DNA of 64,000 nucleotides from Phoenix dactylifera (Eukaryota > Streptophyta > Magnoliopsida > Arecales > Arecaceae). This document shows positions 49,111 through 64,000 of this stretch, piece by piece. The DNA is taken from contig NC_052399.1 in the NCBI RefSeq assembly GCF_009389715.1, forward strand, positions 2,186,938-2,250,937, written 5' to 3'. Below the pieces are notes generated by a model, which did no database searches, was not told the DNA's origin, and worked only from the letters and a program-made list of their open reading frames with translations. The translations under genes were made by a program, and so were the position numbers. Numbering within the stretch: position 1 is the first letter of the stretch; each line of letters starts with the position of its first letter.

Positions 49111-50586
49111 CCATTAATTACCCCTCTATAAAATTACAAAGCCGTTCAAAGGAACAAGGAATTTACATAGCTTGTTTGTTAGCCTGGTCGTCTTTACGTA
49201 ATCTCAAAGTCTCTCTTTCCCCCCATTACTTGTCAACACATGCAAGAGTAAGTGTAAACGATGATGATCTGTACGTAATAAATGCATATTTCCAAAAGGT
49301 TTTCGTCTTATCTAAGATCTTGGCAGAAATATCGATTTATATATTTTTGCATCAGCATTTATCAATACAATACAAGAAGCTTATGGTGACCACAATCGAG
49401 GATGGGACGGAGATTGGGAAAGCTCCGATTTTATCTAGGTATACGTACGTGCCATAGGGACCGCACGGGATTAGATCTCAAGCAACCCAAATCATCGTTA
49501 AATTCTTTATCACTGTCGCTAGTCATGATGCTTGCAATGTTTCCTGCTGTACAGCTAATGATTTGATCCAACTAATTTCTTGAAATGATAAAAATTTACA
49601 TAATTTATCAAGATTTTTATATCAGCGTCGTTGTCCTACCGATGAGAGTACACTCTCCTCTTTACTTTTTTTTGCTCAAGCTTCCAACTCAATTGATATA
49701 ATCTGGTATCAGCCACCCACCAAGTTGACCAAAATCTCTGTATTTATAAGCCTTGTTCCCACTTTAGCAAATCTGAACATTTTTTTTTCTTCTTTTTTCT
49801 GAAGAAAGAGGAGGGGGACTCGACCACCTCATTTCATTAAGGAGACGAAGCGAAAAAAAAATGGAGGACACGTGTTGAAGACAGAGGGGGTGAAAAGAAC
49901 AAGTAGGGACTAGGGATAGAAGAAACTACAAGCCCAATGGTAGTTGGACTTGGAGTCGCTGACGAAGAGGCTAGTTCGATCTTATCCAAAAGCTTGGAAA
50001 TAGGTGATAGTGTTTATCGAAAGGTAAAAGGCTTTAAGGATCAAGAGTCAAGAACAACATTCTCCGAGAATGTTGTTCGCATAACAAGAAGTCAACCGAA
50101 AATATACTTGGTTAAACAAGTTGTACTTGAAATACGACACAAAGCGTTGCATGACCATGCGATGCCTTGCATGTTCCAGCCACGTCAAGGAGGTCTCTCC
50201 ATGCATATCTTATCTCTCAAGGAACTCACTTCACATGAAATCCCTTTGCTTGCTTGAACTTCCTAGCGATCAGAACCATCGAGACTTCCTTTCACATAAA
50301 AAATTTTGTGTGCCATCAAGACTCTTTTCCTAACTTCACTTTACGTCATACATGGTTACGAGAATATCACGAGGAATTTCCATCCCACTCGAATTCACCC
50401 ATCACGTACCCCAGCAGACGTGGAGAGAATTTTAAGGAAACCAACAGCTAAAGCGTTGTCGCAGTGAAACAAGATTTCTTCTCCGATTTCTTCTCCGGTA
50501 GCTAAGGTGGCTCTCCCGATTTTTGTGCGGTCTTCCGTAGTTGGACTACTGGTCCAACTCTAAGATGATGGGACCAACTCTAACTC
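49111..50586. other. Intergenic, upstream of the GH1 gene
   Basis: No gene recognised. The 106-codon open frame at 49937-50257 shows no family features and overlaps others in different frames. Confidence 0.5.
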
Positions 50587-50593
50587 TATAAAA
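50587..50593 (+). promoter_or_regulatory. TATA box of the GH1 gene
   Basis: CTCTATAAAAACCC lies 89 bp before the start codon, followed by a C-rich leader without an ATG. This is good spacing for a start site near 50618. Confidence 0.7.
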
Positions 50594-50675
50594 ACCCACC
50601 CCACCCCCATCCCCCACCTCAACCCCCACCCCTCCATACCTAGTATTCCTTTCCTCCTCTCCTCAAGCTCTCGCC

Positions 50676-55791
<5,116 letters not shown>

Positions 55792-55816
<25 letters not shown>

Positions 55817-55941
55817 TCAGCGTCAGGACCTGCAGGATTTATAGTTTGCAACTTAGTATAGCAATAGGGAAAGGAATAACTGATCTTATAGTCAGCGTTA
55901 GGGCCTGCAGGATTTATAGTTTGCAACTCAGTATAGCAATA
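55792..55941 (+). repeat. 75-bp tandem duplication across the GH1 stop codon
   Basis: 55792-55866 and 55867-55941 are near-identical 75-bp units starting GGGAAAGGA and ending TATAGCAATA. The first holds the last codons and stop; the second repeats them in the 3' UTR with a few substitutions. Confidence 0.93.
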
Positions 55942-56770
55942 GCAAGCTGTTCAAAAAGCTAATGCTATTTAGTGTTTTAGCAGAGAGAGCTTGAATGTCT
56001 TTAATTACTTGTGCAATCTTGATTGCAGTATGTTTTAGACACTACTATTAGTTTGCTGTGGCTGCTATACGTTGTTACTGCTTTTATATGTCCTTTTCTC
56101 TCTCTTAAGCGCGCACACACCAAACAGCTGGCCCAGGCCCGCAAGACTCATTTTCTTAACCAGGCCCGGGAATTATAGGTTGGGCCGATTAATCTGGCTC
56201 CCCTACGTGCCAAAGAGGAGCTGCCCATAGCACTTCAAAACTTGTTATATTTTGATTTTTTTTTGATATATTCAGACTAGAAATATATGAGTCATCCGTT
56301 GTTGCAAAAATTTTAATCTAAAGATCGTTGATCCAACTCTCAGATGGTGAATAAACTCTGGTTCGGGCCAGGCTCACCCAACTCAAAATCTATTTTGAGC
56401 TGTGAGATGAGCTGCGTCAACAAAATATTTGTTGTTTAATTGATAGTAATTCCAGCTTTGATGTCATGAAAATAAAGGAAACTGGATTAAAAATAAGGAC
56501 ATTATCACCAAAAAGTACCTTACACCTAGGTTGGCAATGGAACTAGATTGGGCTTGCTTTTCTTATTTATTGTTTTGCCTAGAGAAATAGAGACTCTTGC
56601 GTTTTGATCTATAGTCATTAGCCATAGGCAGAGTTGTGGCATGTGGCCTTTTTTTCCTCATCTCTTTCTCCCGCTCTCACATTCGAGCTTCATTTTTCTT
56701 TTTATTTTTCATTCTTTCCTTCTCTATCAAAAAAATAGTCTGCAAATATTGATATCTCCCTTTTGTCATA

Positions 56771-56802
<32 letters not shown>

Positions 56803-57643
56803 ACAAAAAAAGAAAAAAAGAAGGAAAGAAATAAAGCAAAGGCAAGATAATTTCCATGAGAATTTGGAAATGAACTACAAGTTCAAAATTTAATCTTGGA
56901 ACACAAATGACATTTTTGTCATCAGGGCTTAAGACCATATACCGTAATTAAACTTGCATATTGCATTGGCATCGCCAATAGGCACCATACATCCAAAATT
57001 GTTATCAATCATAGTTATATAACCGGAATGCTCCGCACTTAGAATAGGATTTTGCTGCAAATCTTTTTCTTCCGAAGAAAAGTTTGAACGCCACTAATCC
57101 AACGCTCTCTAAAGACTGATCATCTATTTGCAATCGGACAGCAATCTTACTTTCATCAGAATCTTATTTAGTTATCAATCCCGCCTTCACCTAAAAGTTG
57201 CCTGCTGGATGTCAGTGATTCCTGACACGATCGACCTTTCCTCTACGAGTCTAAGTGAAAAAGGCAATCAAACCTATCCGTCCTTCCCAACTCAATACAT
57301 AGCTTAATATTTTATCTCACCCATAGTGCTACAAGTCTATTATTTCGTTATATTATTAAATAAGAAAGAAATATATCGTTTCAAATTCTGCATATCATAC
57401 TTTATGATTAAAATATTCTTAGTATCTCTCTTAATAATCATCTACGAAAATTTGTTGAAGACGTTATATATATAATCACCTAAATTTATTTCTGTCTTCA
57501 TCCTTATTTGCATGATTATCATAGAAATCCCATATTATTTAGATTTTATTTTTTAAAATAAAAATCTATGTCTTATCTGCGTCTCCAATCTTTTAATGTT
57601 TTTTCAACGGACCTATGCAGGCTTATATATAGTTTCGAATAAC
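55942..57643. other. Intergenic, no gene recognised
   Basis: Begins with GH1 3' UTR. Contains GGCCCAGGCCCG-type motifs (56150-56200) and a (CT)n microsatellite at about 56770-56798. No conserved frame. Confidence 0.55.
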
Positions 57644-57648
57644 ATTTT
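57644..57648. repeat. Target site duplication ATTTT (left)
   Basis: Identical to 62256-62260 outside the right LTR. Confidence 0.9.
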
Positions 57649-58074
57649 TGATGGGGACATCAGAGCCCTTCATCCAGATGATCCTGAGCCCCCGGATTGA
57701 GCCAGACTCGTTTATTTGCATATTTATTTTATTATTTTATTTTTTGGCTTATTTGCATTCTAGGGTTTATTTGTGGTTTATTTTATTTCTGGGCTTATTT
57801 GCATTTTAGGGCTTATTTGTGTTATTTGTGGGTTCATTAGGATTTATTTCTGTGTAAGGGGGGTTTATGCAAGTTGTGTATTTAGGCCCTATATATAGGG
57901 AACTATTTTCATGATTAGGGTTTAATGAATGATTAAGAATTTCTTTTCCCTACGTTCTTTCTTCTCTTCTTCTCCTCTCCTTCTCTATTCTTCCTGTGTC
58001 TCTACAACCTCTTCTTCCTTCTCCTTCTCTTGTTCTTCCTTCTTCTCCTCTTCCCCCGCACTGGTGCTACATCA
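57649..58074 (+). repeat. 5' LTR, 426 bp
   Basis: TG..CA bounded and pairs with 61830-62255. A TATA box lies in GGCCCTATATATAGGG near 57890. Confidence 0.97.
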
Positions 58075-58076
58075 AC

Positions 58077-58089
58077 TTGGTATCAGAGC
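58077..58089 (+). other. Primer binding site (tRNA-iMet)
   Basis: TTGGTATCAGAGC immediately inside the left LTR. Confidence 0.92.
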
Positions 58090-60276
58090 AACCGGTTTTG
58101 CTTCTATTGCCAAAGCCCCGATCCGTCAACAGTTTTTCTTTCCCTCGGTTACCATCAACAACAAGAACAGACCCCTTCCCTCTGTCAGTCCGCTCACCAA
58201 AGAAAAAAAAAAAAAAAGGATCACTGCCGAGTCTGTGAAGGCCCAGATCGACAGCCATCCGCATCCGACCCCCCCTCTCTCTCGGTCTGTGTCTTCACCA
58301 GAGCAAAAAAAAAAAAAAAAAAAAAGTTCTGCAGCCGAGAGAGAAGAAAGAGCCACAGCCCCTGCACCAGACTCTCCTTCGCGTCTCTCTGACTTGATCC
58401 ATCAGTCGCCGCCGCTGCCCAGTGAAGGCCCGAGCCCACCGTCGGAGGAGCCAAATCCCACCACCCGTCGCGCCCACGGCCGCCTTCACCCCGCGCACAA
58501 CGTCAGCAGCGCCACCAGCTCGCCCGCGCCGCCCACGGCTGACCCGTGGCAAACCCGGGAACGCCAGCCATCCCCCGCTGCAGGTCACGGAGCCGCAGCC
58601 GTGACTGCCGACGCGTCACCGGAAGCGCCGCCGGCCGGAGCCCGTGACCGGCCCCGCCCGCCGCCATAGGTCCCAGAGCCCCGGCCACCGCCATCGCCGT
58701 GAAGATCGGAGCCTTCTCCTGAAACCATCGGGAGGTTGAAGAAAACAAACCTAACGGGTAAGATCCAAACCCGTTACCCGTTTCTCTGCTAGCCCGGATC
58801 CATTCCAAAAAAAAAAAAATACACGTGCCTTGCACGTGAGGAACTAACGGGTTATCGGAGCGGTTCACGCCCGACAACCCGAATCCGACCGGATCCAAGG
58901 TTATAACAACACACGTGATCTCACGTGTCTCAAAAAAAAAAAAAAAAAAGAAGTCGGATCACGTGACCTGCACGTGTTTCCCCTCAAAAAAAAAAAAAAA
59001 AAAAACCAACCTCTGTTCTGCCGAAAAGGAAACCCTAGGGTTTCCACCGTCCCCTTCGCCGCCGTCGCCGAGCTCCGCCTGCAGCGCTGCCTCTGGCCGC
59101 TCCGCCTTTCCTCCTCGCCGCCGTCGTGCCACCCCTTCGCCGCCGTCGCCGAGCTCCGCCTGAAGCGCCACCACCAGCCGCTCCGCCTTTCCTCCTCGCC
59201 GCCGTCGTGCCAACCCCATTTCCGCCGCCTCGCCGAGTCTGCCGCCGCTCATCTTTCGCGGCAGCCTTCTCTCTGCCGCTCCATCTCTGTTGCGCCACCT
59301 CCGCCGGGCTCCGTCTCCACCGAGCCTCGTCCGCCGCCGCCGCCGTGTCCGCCTTCACTGCGACCCGAGGACGTCTCCCGTGAACGACACCGGACCCACG
59401 CCATCCTCGCCACCACCACCCCGAGCACCACCACAGCACCTCCCCGACTTCGGCCGCCATCCCAACCGTCGCCTCCCTCATCTGCTCTCCCCCTTGGCCA
59501 TCACCGTCGCCTCCCTCATCTGCTCTCCCCCTTGGCCATCCATCTTTCCCGCACGAACCAAGGCCCCAGCCGCTCTTGCTTCTGTACTGGCCCAAGCCCG
59601 TGCGCCATCAATTGAGCGCGGCCCAAGCCCAAGCGGCTGCAGGTCCGATCTCAGGCCCAAACCAGATTGTTCTTCAGCCCATTTCAACAGCCCCGGAAGC
59701 CTTGTGCTGTAGATGCAGGTCCATAACTCCAGCTAGCTCTGCCCGGCGCCAACTTCGTGTCCGAGACTCCACGAGCAGACGATTCTGGTTGACTGCATCC
59801 GCCACAGGTGATAGGTTTCTACTTTTTCTGGCTTGTTCATTTAATTATGTTCTAGTTCTCTTGCATGATAGCCACATTTTGAAAACTTATATTGCTGTTA
59901 TAATTCAGAACATTGAACCTCTCACTTCCGAACCCGTCCTATTACCCTTTAAATCTTGACATTAAATTAGCACACCCTAGTAACAGGACGTTTCTCAACA
60001 TTATTCGATCATATTGATTTAGGATCAGAACAACTGTACTACTTGATTGCAATCTAATTTCTTAAATTGAATAATCTTAATCCTTAATTCTGAATAACCG
60101 AAGTAAAAATCAGCAACATTTAAATTTAAGCTATTATTGTGAAGACTTGCTGATTTCTGAAATCATAATAGATTGCATTAGTAGGTTGTCCTGCATCAAA
60201 TTTGGTCCTACATCATAGTTATTAGGGTTTCATTAGTGACACTGCATTTCACATCATCACCCAGTGTCATCATTGC
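58090..60276 (+). other. Long untranslated leader of the element, GC-rich with A-tracts
   Basis: 58.1-59.8 kb is proline/serine/alanine-codon-rich GC DNA broken by four A-runs of 12-21 bases (about 58203, 58305, 58806, 58931 and 58986). It includes an 81-bp duplication (59051 and 59132) and a 34-37 bp duplication (about 59469 and 59506). Open frames exist on both strands, but none shows a family motif. 59.8-60.27 kb is AT-rich and non-coding. Confidence 0.6.
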
Positions 60277-61881
60277 ATGCCAACCTGTAGTGATATGGAG
60301 TACTATCTCAATCAACCTAAAACCCCTGTAGCTACCATGAATTCCGACATTTTGAGGTCTATCTTAGAACAGATCGTTGCCATACGGGCTGGATACAAAG
60401 AATTCAGACAAGAGATCCGTGAGCTCGTGCAACATTCTAGGACCCCTAAATCGCCAACCCCTGTTACAGCCCAACCTAAAATCGGTTTGGTCGCACCACC
60501 TGTAGTCCTTCCCTACTCTCCTAGGCACCAAACCCAATACTCTAGGTGTCAACAATTCGGCTATATAGCGCCCCAATGTTCCACTAAGACCTACCCGATT
60601 ACTGAACCAGAAGTTAGGAACCAAGAGGCCGAATATGTCGAAGAAGTCTATGAACCAAATATAGAAGACTATGAAGAAGACTTTGAAGACGAACCTACAG
60701 AATTAGACTTTGTCCAAAATGATTCCCAAAGGGAGACTAGTGATCTAAGTACAACCAAGCCACTTCACATCACAACTGTGGAAGAGGTAGTGACAGATAT
60801 TGAGAGCCAATCATCTGAATTGGCACTTGTAGCTAAAGTTACCCATGCGGAGTCCAACCTTGAACATTCCCCGGTAGTAGTTTCCCTTCTAGAGGAGTTT
60901 CATGATGCACTCCCTGATGATCTTCCGGATGCACTTTCTCCAATGCATGATATCCAACGCGCAATCGATCTAGTTCCCGGAGCATCTCTGCCCAACCTTC
61001 TACATCATAGGCTCAGACCGAATGCATATGCTAGGACCTGGAATTTAATGTTACCGACAGTTGAGTTTGCATGTAATAGTTCGGTTAACAAGTCCATAGG
61101 TATGAGTCCATTCGAAGTAGTGCATGATTACAAACTTAGGCAACCCATAGACCTGTTTTTCATGTCTCATCAGTATAGAGTCTTTGAGTCTGCACAATCA
61201 ATTGTATCACATCCACATTCATTGCATCGAGAAATCAGCAATTGTAGTCACTTTAATAACTTAAAATATAAATCCTTTGCTGATTTACACAGACGTTATA
61301 ATGAGTTAAGTGAAAGAGATTACATCATGATAAGAATTAGGTTTGAACGACTTTCTTCGGAAACGTTTAAGAAATTGCAAATTTGTAGTGCAGAACAGTT
61401 CAAAATCTTAAAGAAAACCAGTTCGAATGCATATGTTGTGGATCTTCCTGATGACTATGGGATTAGTGCGACATTTAATATTGAAGATTTAGTCCCATAC
61501 AAAAAGATAATATTCCTGCCTTCTGACCCCTTTATTGATATACCTGCCTATGTTGGATACCCTGCCCTATTACCTGCTGTTGAGCCACCACCTCCCAAAT
61601 TTCATGCACGCAGAGAACAAATAGAACATATATTGGATGAGCAGGTTATTTCAAGCAGGAACGGTGGTTACCAACGTTACCTTGTTCGGTGGAAAGGTCG
61701 ACCAAAGTCTGATGTGACGTGGATTTCCAAAGCACAGTTGCAGCGCATTGACCCCGATCTTTTGGAGCAGTACGACAGCCGGCCAGACCTGTACTCGACG
61801 GGGTCGAGTTTTTCTCACCCGGGAGGAGTTGATGGGGACATCAGAGCCCTTCATCCAGATGATCCTGAGCCCCCGGATTGA
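60277..61881 (+). CDS. Mini-polyprotein: Gag remnant + integrase tail + chromodomain
   Basis: An intact 534-codon frame; ATGs at 60277, 60295 and 60337 are possible starts. Order: a short Gag-like coiled N-terminus (ILEQIVAIRAGYKEFRQEIR), a degenerate zinc knuckle (CQQFGYIAPQC, lacking the full CX2CX4HX4C), an acidic linker, a piece from the start of RT (DALPDDLPDALSPMHDIQRA), then directly the end of the integrase core (LPTVEFACNSSVNKSIGMSP), the integrase C-terminal domain ([20 protein letters not shown]) and a chromodomain (VISSRNGGYQRYLVRWKGRP; DVTWISKAQL). The stop codon lies 50 bp inside the 3' LTR. Catalytic residues for protease, RT and integrase are all missing. In full chromoviruses the chromodomain guides integration; whether this product is made or acts is unknown. 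Confidence 0.85.
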   Translation: MPTCSDMEYYLNQPKTPVATMNSDILRSILEQIVAIRAGYKEFRQEIRELVQHSRTPKSPTPVTAQPKIGLVAPPVVLPYSPRHQTQYSRCQQFGYIAPQCSTKTYPITEPEVRNQEAEYVEEVYEPNIEDYEEDFEDEPTELDFVQNDSQRETSDLSTTKPLHITTVEEVVTDIESQSSELALVAKVTHAESNLEHSPVVVSLLEEFHDALPDDLPDALSPMHDIQRAIDLVPGASLPNLLHHRLRPNAYARTWNLMLPTVEFACNSSVNKSIGMSPFEVVHDYKLRQPIDLFFMSHQYRVFESAQSIVSHPHSLHREISNCSHFNNLKYKSFADLHRRYNELSERDYIMIRIRFERLSSETFKKLQICSAEQFKILKKTSSNAYVVDLPDDYGISATFNIEDLVPYKKIIFLPSDPFIDIPAYVGYPALLPAVEPPPPKFHARREQIEHILDEQVISSRNGGYQRYLVRWKGRPKSDVTWISKAQLQRIDPDLLEQYDSRPDLYSTGSSFSHPGGVDGDIRALHPDDPEPPD

Positions 61882-62255
61882 GCCAGACTCGTTTATTTGC
61901 ATATTTATTTTATTATTTTATTTTTTGGCTTATTTGCATTCTAGGGTTTATTTGTGGTTTATTTTATTTCTGGGCTTATTTGCATTTTAGGGCTTATTTG
62001 TGTTATTTGTGGGTTCATTAGGATTTATTTCTGTGTAAGGGGGGTTTATGCAAGTTGTGTATTTGGGCCCTATATATAGGGAACTATTTTAATGATTAGG
62101 GTTTAATGAATGATTAAGAATTTCTTTTCCCTACGTTCTTTCTTCTCTTCTTCTCCTCTCATTCTCTATTCTTCCTGCGTCTCTACAACCTCTTCTTCCT
62201 TCTCCTTCTCTTGTTCTTCCTTCTTCTCCTCTTCCCCCGCACTGGTGCTACATCA
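61830..62255 (+). repeat. 3' LTR, 426 bp
   Basis: Matches 57649-58074 except at four sites. The first 52 bp also encode the end of the mini-polyprotein. Confidence 0.97.
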
Positions 62256-62260
62256 ATTTT

Positions 62261-63003
62261 TTAACTAATTATTCAATATACAACGTATATAAACTAGAGG
62301 ATACTGTAACATGAGCCGATTCGGAAACTATGGACCGGTGGTTGTTACGGCACCAATCCCCAGCTCCGAAGGTTAAGTGGTGTTTGGAAGCAGCACTGCA
62401 TATATTATCTCCAAAATCTGGCAAGAAACTCAAATAGAGCTATATCTTTCTGATTGGTGGGGTTCTTGTTTCAGCACTAAAATCCAGCAGGAAGACTTCT
62501 AAGTCTCCTCAATCCATGACCAAAGCTGCTACAATTATCATCCACCTCATTACACAACCAATAATTGATCCAACTTTTTTTCTGCTTTATCAAATCTTTC
62601 ATCATTACGGCGGCACTCTAAACAATCTTTCATTATTTTTAGTAGCGCTGCTGGCGAGCAGAAAGCAGTGGAAGGCCAGCAAACATCTTTTTTTTTTTTT
62701 TCTTTTGAGGGACACAGGAGGTAACAAATGCTACCCTCTGTTTATTGAAGGCTGAAAGGGTTACAGAAGAAGGTTGAAAGAATACAAGAGTGGGAAGAAA
62801 GCAAAAGAACATAGTATAGACGGAGAGTGGAGAAGAGAAGGGCAGGAAACTTCATCTTGATCTTTCTGCTGCTGACAAAGTTTGAGCACTTGATGCTGCT
62901 TCAGGTGTTCGAGTCCCGAGTCGATCACTTTTAAGGTCCATATCCTATTCATCTGCACTCTGTTATCCCCCTTTAGCGGCGCTGCCTGACATAAATGGCT
63001 TAG
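62261..63003. other. Intergenic, no gene recognised
   Basis: Short open frames only, with a T-run at about 62688-62703. No RNA gene or conserved coding seen. Confidence 0.5.
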
Positions 63004-64000
63004 ACCCTGTTTGGAGGAGCTGTTAGTAGTAGAGCTTTTAGAAGTAGAGCGGTTGGAAGTAGAGCTGTCTAAACAGAGCGTTTATAAAAAGATGTTTGCT
63101 GCTTGATAACTACATTTTTAAATTGCTGTGGCACTTTAACATGTATTTGGCAAACAAACTTAGAAAGTACTTTTATGTGACAAAATGATCATAAAGGATA
63201 TTACCAGTATTATACCACAGAGCATAATAAAATATAATACGTATTAATACATAAATATATAATATGATATAATATTAATGTAATGTAATATATTATTATT
63301 ATAATATAGTACTATAACATTATGTATTATAGAATAATGATTGAATATAATATTAAATTATTTAACATAACATATCAATGTATTATGATATAATGTAATA
63401 TAATATTATATTTATAGTATAATACAATAATAAATATATAAAATATTATAATTATTAGTGTAAATTAATTTTTCATCCTTCTAATTACCATTTATCTCTC
63501 TAACAAATTTTCTAGCTAGATAATAAAATTGGTTAAATAATTACTAATATTTTTATTTATTTATTTATTTAGATCAGATTTTTTGTCATTATTTTATTTA
63601 TTTTATTTATTTATTTATTTATTATTTTATTTCATTGAAATATAGAAGGGTCGCCGGCCATTGGTGGTGGCCAGCATGATGGCTGCCACCGTGGGCAGCC
63701 ACGAGCTCCCAAAACAAAAAAAAAAAAGAAGAGAAAGAAGGAACAGAGGCGGCGACGTTGAGAGGAAGAAGAAGATAGAGAGGAAGAGGGAGAGGATGGG
63801 TGAGAGAAGAAGAGGTGGGATGAGGGTTTTGGAGAAAAAAGTGAGATTTAAATGGGGGTAATTTGGTCCAAAAAACAGCTCCCGGTAAAGCTGAAAACAG
63901 CATTTTCAAAAAGCTCCAAATTAGAGCTTGTCCCCAGAAGCTGTTTTCAGCTTTCCGTAAAAACTAAAACAGCTTTCAAAAATTTTTACCAAACACAATT
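63004..64000. mobile_element. MITE-like element, about 1 kb, reaching the window edge
   Basis: The left side begins GACCCTGTTTGGAGGAGCTG. The right side, reverse-complemented from the window end, reads AATTGTGTTTGGTAAAAATT followed by AGCTGTTTT-rich sequence. AGCTGTTTT/AAAACAGCT motifs recur near both ends. The centre (63230-63620) is very AT-rich with (TTTA)n. Typical of hAT-like or Mutator-like non-autonomous elements; the right border may lie past 64000. Confidence 0.5.

Larger units (their letters stand above)
57649..62255 (+). mobile_element. Non-autonomous Ty3/gypsy chromovirus derivative
   Basis: A complete element of 4607 bp with two 426-bp LTRs (TGATGGGG..CTACATCA) that differ at four sites by my reading, and a perfect 5-bp target duplication ATTTT (57644-57648 and 62256-62260). 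The primer site TTGGTATCAGAGC follows the left LTR, and a purine tract GGGAGGAG precedes the right one. The interior has a long GC-rich leader and one intact 534-codon ORF; protease, most of RT, RNase H and the integrase core are absent. So it moved recently using proteins from another element. Confidence 0.93.

Noticed and set aside
49937..50257. 106-codon open frame upstream of the GH1 gene
   Set aside because: No recognisable features; it overlaps other short frames.
57929..58669. 246-codon frame starting in the 5' LTR
   Set aside because: It crosses the primer site and A-tracts, is low-complexity S/P-rich and has no Gag features.
58974..59615. Overlapping long frames on both strands in GC-rich DNA
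   Set aside because: High GC suppresses stop codons in every frame; none has a recognisable motif.
62330..62400. Possible RNA gene around GACCGGTGGTTGTTACGGC
   Set aside because: I could not fold it into a tRNA or match it to 5S rRNA.

Overview
This is a stretch of plant nuclear DNA, most likely from a monocot and possibly a palm or related commelinid (an inference, not proven). The signs are spliced genes with GT..AG introns of 0.1-3.7 kb, GC-rich 5' coding exons in an AT-rich background, a plant-only gene set (LPR-type multicopper oxidase, HIPP, GH1 beta-glucosidase), Ty1/copia and Ty3/gypsy LTR retrotransposons, and a degenerate Au-like SINE.

Layout. 1-4552: LPR1/LPR2-type ferroxidase gene (minus strand), with a 5' UTR intron and its last short exon apparently beyond the left edge. 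5540-8882: internally deleted copia element (minus), with a kinase gene fragment beside it. 9.4-12.2 kb: MITE-like sequence and a widely spaced inverted-repeat pair. 14018-19685: a very young gypsy element (388-bp LTRs differing at one site, TATTT target duplication) whose polyprotein nevertheless carries three lesions. 19.7-21.4 kb: tandem repeats and a TIR element ending about 100 bp before the next gene. 21510-32917: AIP1 (actin-interacting protein 1), six exons, 610 aa. 34740-36660: a nuclear gene for an acidic mitochondrial protein resembling GAMETE CELL DEFECTIVE 1. 38.2-39.4 kb: extremely AT-rich block with the SINE. 42259-44800: HIPP metallochaperone-like gene (minus), whose first coding exon is present three times in tandem. 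46.2-49.1 kb: spliced, broken transposon-type gene (DUF1985/plant-mobile-domain-like, minus). 50587-55816: GH1 beta-glucosidase, eleven exons, 504 aa. 57644-62260: a second young gypsy-derived element, non-autonomous, whose single intact ORF joins Gag remnants to an integrase tail and chromodomain. 63004-64000: one end of a large MITE-like element.

The host genes are unrelated neighbours, not a pathway: apoplastic iron/phosphate response (LPR), actin turnover (AIP1), mitochondrial function (GCD1-like), metal binding at membranes (HIPP) and glycoside hydrolysis in the secretory route (GH1). No new multi-gene system is visible. The most unusual structures are the triplicated HIPP first exon, the chromodomain-retaining mini-polyprotein, and the transposon abutting the AIP1 start. 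Exon limits come from reading splice signals against family conservation and have no transcript support.
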